DNA of 64,000 nt, taken from UBA2561 sp964577275 (GTDB lineage: Bacteria; Bacteroidota; Bacteroidia; Cytophagales; Thermoflexibacteraceae). Below the pieces are notes generated by a model. It was given only the letters and a program-made list of their open reading frames with translations, was not told the DNA's origin and searched no databases. This document shows, piece by piece, positions 61,421 to 64,000 of the stretch. Both the position numbers and the translations under genes were made by a program. The stretch covers positions 1 to 64,000 of the forward strand of contig CAZNYR010000006.1 of assembly GCA_964577275.1 (NCBI GenBank), in the 5' to 3' direction. Numbering within the stretch: the stretch's first letter is position 1; each line of letters starts with the position of its first letter.

Positions 61421-61451
61421 TTCGTGCTATGAAATGCCATCGTAGCACGAA
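61421..61451. repeat. Dispersed hairpin, TTCGTGCTACG family, copy 2
   Basis: Arms TTCGTGCTA / TAGCACGAA around TGAAATGCCATCG. Read on the minus strand it begins TTTCGTGCTACGATGGCA, which matches copy 1 (36969-37004) in the arms and part of the loop. On that strand it is followed by ATTTTTTGTGA, so it may terminate the AAA-ATPase gene. Confidence 0.65.
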
Positions 61452-61464
61452 ATCGAGCCAAATC

Positions 61465-62493
61465 TTAAACAGATTCTCCCTGAATTTCAACGGAATGATT
61501 ATGATTCAGTTCTTGAAAAGGTGTAGTTTCCTCAATTTTTTCGGGAACATCAAAAATTTCTGTTTCGGCTATAACTTCCTGATTTTCAGATACTTTTAAA
61601 TAAAAAATCCGAGTATTTTGTAGCCAATCCTCCTCAGATTCTTGTAAAACTTCCCTAAAAACTTGGAGGCATTTTTGGTTTTGTGTCGAGGCAAATAATT
61701 GCACTTCATACTCTTGGCAGAACCACAAAATCACACGCCAAAAATCATTCAGGCGATGCTCCTCAATATCCGCTCCAATTTCATCAATCATAATTCGTTT
61801 TTCGGAATGGGCAATAATTTCTATCAAAATTCGGGTCAGTTTCACGACTCCACTTCCGAGCATCGCCAGCGGAATCACCGAATCAAAATTTTCCTGCGTT
61901 ACCACCAATGTAGGATAATCGGTCGCCGAAGTCGAAACTTCGATAAATTCGAGCGTAGGCAAAATACGATTTAATGCCGAAATTAATGTTTGTTTACGAG
62001 AACGATTATTTTGTATGTGCTTGGAATACAGGTCAGTAAGATTATTATCAAAAAAATTAGCATAATAAATCAAAGGAATATCTCGCACATGATTCGTGGG
62101 TTTGAGATACAAAACATCTTTGTTTTCCGAAACTCGGAGGCTAATCGGTGCATTATTTGATGATGTACTTTTTTGCTCTTTATTGTGTTTTATGGTTATT
62201 TTTTTATCATTTGCAAAAACAAATCGAATGTCTTTCTCGCTGTCCTTTTGGGTAAAATAAGACAAAAAATCTGTCTGTGTAGGCGAAAATTGAAACCGAT
62301 AAATTAATGCCGTGTACAAATTTTCGGCAAAAATTTCAGCATCCTCATCGAAAAGCAAGGCTTCCAAAAGTGTTGTTTTTCCGATGCTGTTCGCCCCTGT
62401 AATGAGATTAAACTGGGCTATATTTTTAAGTTCGAGAATTTCAAAACACTTGAAATTTTCAACCTTAAAATAAGTGATGTGCTTGTCTGTCAT
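61465..62493 (-). CDS. AAA ATPase of the OLD/RecF-like (AAA_15/21) group
   Basis: 342 residues. YFKVENFKCFEILELKNIAQFNLITGANSIGKTTLLEALLF is the typical N-terminus of SMC-like stand-alone ATPases, with Walker A at 33-41. The signature region is LAMLGSGVVKLTRILIEI and Walker B is RIMIDEIGADIE, where OLD-type proteins usually read DEPE. The D-loop/switch is QLFASTQNQKCL, with Ser-Thr-Gln instead of T-H. There is no TOPRIM domain, so it is not a full OLD nuclease. No partner nuclease gene is adjacent. Such ATPases occur in phage defence and DNA repair, but context gives no support here. Confidence 0.75.
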   Translation of the reverse strand: MTDKHITYFKVENFKCFEILELKNIAQFNLITGANSIGKTTLLEALLFDEDAEIFAENLYTALIYRFQFSPTQTDFLSYFTQKDSEKDIRFVFANDKKITIKHNKEQKSTSSNNAPISLRVSENKDVLYLKPTNHVRDIPLIYYANFFDNNLTDLYSKHIQNNRSRKQTLISALNRILPTLEFIEVSTSATDYPTLVVTQENFDSVIPLAMLGSGVVKLTRILIEIIAHSEKRIMIDEIGADIEEHRLNDFWRVILWFCQEYEVQLFASTQNQKCLQVFREVLQESEEDWLQNTRIFYLKVSENQEVIAETEIFDVPEKIEETTPFQELNHNHSVEIQGESV

Positions 62494-62579
62494 TTTTTGT
62501 ACGTTAAATATAGGCTTGAAACTTGTTGATTTGATAAAATAAGAATTTTATGGCTAAAAACTCTATTTTATATTCATGT

Positions 62580-63065
62580 TTATTTTTCGTAAACTACGAA
62601 GTCAAAATCAAATGGATGCCTTGCATCAGCAAAATGCCTTTCTCTCGAAATTTCTTTCCAGATTTCAGAAATCGGTGGAAAAAATGTATCTCCCTGAATA
62701 TCAGTCTGTACCTCCGTAACATACAGGCGGTCAGCTTGTGAAAGCATTTGGGCATAAATTTTACCCCCACCAATCACAAAAAGTTCTTTTTCTTGATTTT
62801 TTTGGGCAATTTCGAGGGCATTTTCAATCGAATGAACTACCAAACCCCCTTCAAGGGCATACATCGGATTACGAGAAACCACCAAAGACACCCGATTCGG
62901 GAGCGGTCTGCCGATAGATTCGTAGGTTTTTCGTCCCATCAAGATATAATGTCCTGATGTAACTTTTTTGAAATATTGGAAATCTTTTGGCAAATGCCAT
63001 AACAGTTGGTTGGCTTTTCCGATGACATGATTTTGAGCCTTCGCCACAATAATAGATATTTTCAT
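62580..63065 (-). CDS. folA: Dihydrofolate reductase
   Basis: 161 residues from ATG 63065 (MKISIIVAKAQNHVIGKANQLLWHLPKDF). It reduces dihydrofolate with NADPH. The proton-donor Asp28 is in LLWHLPKDFQYFK, the NADPH-binding motif is ILMGRKTYESIGRPLP, and VIGGGKIYAQML is intact. The 34-residue upstream in-frame extension is hydrophobic and was excluded. It is 86 bp upstream of the AAA ATPase gene on the same strand. Confidence 0.96.
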   Translation of the reverse strand: MKISIIVAKAQNHVIGKANQLLWHLPKDFQYFKKVTSGHYILMGRKTYESIGRPLPNRVSLVVSRNPMYALEGGLVVHSIENALEIAQKNQEKELFVIGGGKIYAQMLSQADRLYVTEVQTDIQGDTFFPPISEIWKEISRERHFADARHPFDFDFVVYEK

Positions 63066-63146
63066 GCGCCAAAAATACGCACAAAAATAAAAAAAGATGA
63101 CATTGTACGAAACAACACCATCTTCATCAATAGGGTTACTTGTGAG

Positions 63147-63175
63147 ATTGAAAAACAAAACCTTCAATGAAGGTT
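63147..63175 (-). terminator. Terminator-like hairpin after argG
   Basis: Read leftwards: AACCTTC / GAAGGTT with a 3-nt loop, then TTGTTTTTC. It is about 100 bp beyond the argG stop. The stem is short. Confidence 0.5.
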
Positions 63176-63277
63176 TGTTAGTATTCTGAAAAAATGCTTA
63201 CAACTTTTTATCAGTTATCCGAATGACCCCTACTCCACCAAAATCGTTGCAATGCGTTTTTGGTTTTTTCATAAAAT

Positions 63278-64000
63278 TTATACTTTTATGTTATTGACAT
63301 CAAAGAAAATTTTGGTTTGATTGCCCAAAATTTTGGTAAATCCCTTGACATCATCGCCTGTCCATGCCGTATTCATTTCGCCGTATTGTCCAAATTTGGA
63401 TGCCATCAAATCATTTTCAGATGTAACACCCTCTAAATCAAAGAAATATGGCTTTAGCAATACACCCACTTCGCCATTGACGTTGGCTTGTGTATCCTCC
63501 AAAAATGTTTCAATATTTCGCATCACGGGGTCGAGATATTGTCCTTCATGCAACAACATTCCGTACCAATTTGCGAGCTGTTCCTTCCAATAGGCTTGCC
63601 ATTTTGTTAATGTATGTTTTTCTAATAAATGATGTGATTTAATGATAATTAGTGGCGCAGCCGCCTCAAAACCTACTCGTCCTTTGATGCCGATAATCGT
63701 ATCGCCTACATGAATATCTCGCCCAATTCCATAAGCGGAAGCCAAGCCATTCAGATAATTAATCGCATCGGGTTTTGTTTCAAATTTTTGTCCATCAACC
63801 GCTATTAATTCGCCTTTTTCAAATTTTAAGGTTACTTTTCGAGGCTGTTTTTCAGAAATTTGTGTCGGGTATGCTTCTTCAGGTAGATTTTGATGCGAAG
63901 TTAGCGTTTCTGCACCGCCCACACTTGTCCCCCAAATTCCTTGATTCACGGAATATTTTGCCTTCGTCCAATCGGCTTCCACGCCCTTTGCCTTGAGATA
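63278..64000 (-). CDS. argG: Argininosuccinate synthase, C-terminal part (runs off the window)
   Basis: 241 codons of the 3' end are present; the frame is open to the last base of the window, so the 5' half lies beyond it. The enzyme ligates citrulline and aspartate with ATP in arginine synthesis. Recognisable are SVNQGIWGTSVGGAETL, PEEAYPTQ, the segment GRDIHVGDTIIGIKGRVGFEAAAPLIII (the GIKGR substrate-binding region) and HEGQYLDPVMRNIETFLEDTQ. The end (KIFFDVNNIKV) is normal. A GTG at 63982 is only an internal Val codon. Confidence 0.92.
   Translation of the reverse strand, partial: YLKAKGVEADWTKAKYSVNQGIWGTSVGGAETLTSHQNLPEEAYPTQISEKQPRKVTLKFEKGELIAVDGQKFETKPDAINYLNGLASAYGIGRDIHVGDTIIGIKGRVGFEAAAPLIIIKSHHLLEKHTLTKWQAYWKEQLANWYGMLLHEGQYLDPVMRNIETFLEDTQANVNGEVGVLLKPYFFDLEGVTSENDLMASKFGQYGEMNTAWTGDDVKGFTKILGNQTKIFFDVNNIKV

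Noticed and set aside
61465..62493. OLD-type anti-phage defence system
   Set aside because: The ATPase lacks a TOPRIM nuclease domain and no partner or other defence gene is near; its neighbours are folA and purM.
63198..63272. 24-codon frame 5 bp after argG (MKKPKTHC...)
   Set aside because: Too short, no hydrophobic or conserved feature, and a weak terminator follows; most likely chance.

Overview
The window is a stretch of AT-rich chromosome from a member of the Bacteroidota, most likely a Cytophagales-type gliding bacterium. This rests on several markers: a gliding-associated (CHU_C) C-terminal sorting domain at 13225-15255, a TonB-dependent receptor, menaquinone synthesis (menC), a Bacteroidota-type AIR synthase (purM), a 7TM-DISM/SpoIIE receptor phosphatase, a DUF2452 protein, frequent TTG/GTG starts and lipoproteins. 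I cannot name the species. Most of the window is ordinary housekeeping and accessory chromosome. No prophage, CRISPR array, rRNA or tRNA gene was seen. Three runs of exactly 100 N (11252-11351, 12261-12360, 37254-37353) are assembly gaps, and all three fall inside tandem repeats.

Layout. 0.2-10.9 kb: a WG-repeat protein broken by a frameshift, DUF2452 and DUF4178 proteins, an ABC ATPase/HAD pair, ppa, metF, an outer-membrane protein and an FAD oxidoreductase. 10.9-12.6 kb: a REP/RAYT locus (a single-strand transposase of the IS200-like Y1 family between arrays of palindromes), with a 250-bp tandem duplication that makes a truncated second copy of the transposase gene. 12.7-25.4 kb: a two-repeat small protein, a secreted CHU_C protein, a thioesterase, an ATE-like transferase, bcp, fabF-rnc, a Nudix hydrolase, a TonB receptor, and a YbjQ gene followed by a 42-codon membrane peptide gene. 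25.8-34.6 kb: a lipoprotein GH1 glycosidase, a UbiA-like membrane protein, a metallo-beta-lactamase-fold protein without metal ligands, and a Cache-HAMP-GAF-PAS sensor whose gene overlaps a 7TM-DISM-SpoIIE phosphatase gene. 34.6-47.2 kb: a tight dtd-mazG-like-membrane protein-menC operon, an Rpn nuclease with 8-residue repeats, cobA, purB, 3-hydroxyanthranilate dioxygenase, a VIT-vWA protein, and a signal peptidase I paralogue that has lost both catalytic residues. 47.4-64 kb: galE, cyclophilin, eno, MarR, a TMTC-like TPR protein, ychF, a TPR-SpoIIE phosphatase next to a large outer-membrane metalloprotease, purM, an AAA ATPase, folA and the 3' part of argG.

The most interesting content is the REP/RAYT locus, the set of apparent pseudo-enzymes (LepB-like, metallo-beta-lactamase-like, UbiA-like), the two SpoIIE-type output modules, and two kinds of short palindrome scattered between genes. 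One is TGATWATCA, which is over-represented in intergenic DNA. The other is a TTCGTGCTACG hairpin found at 37.0 and 61.4 kb. All functional calls were made by eye from motifs. No database search was run.
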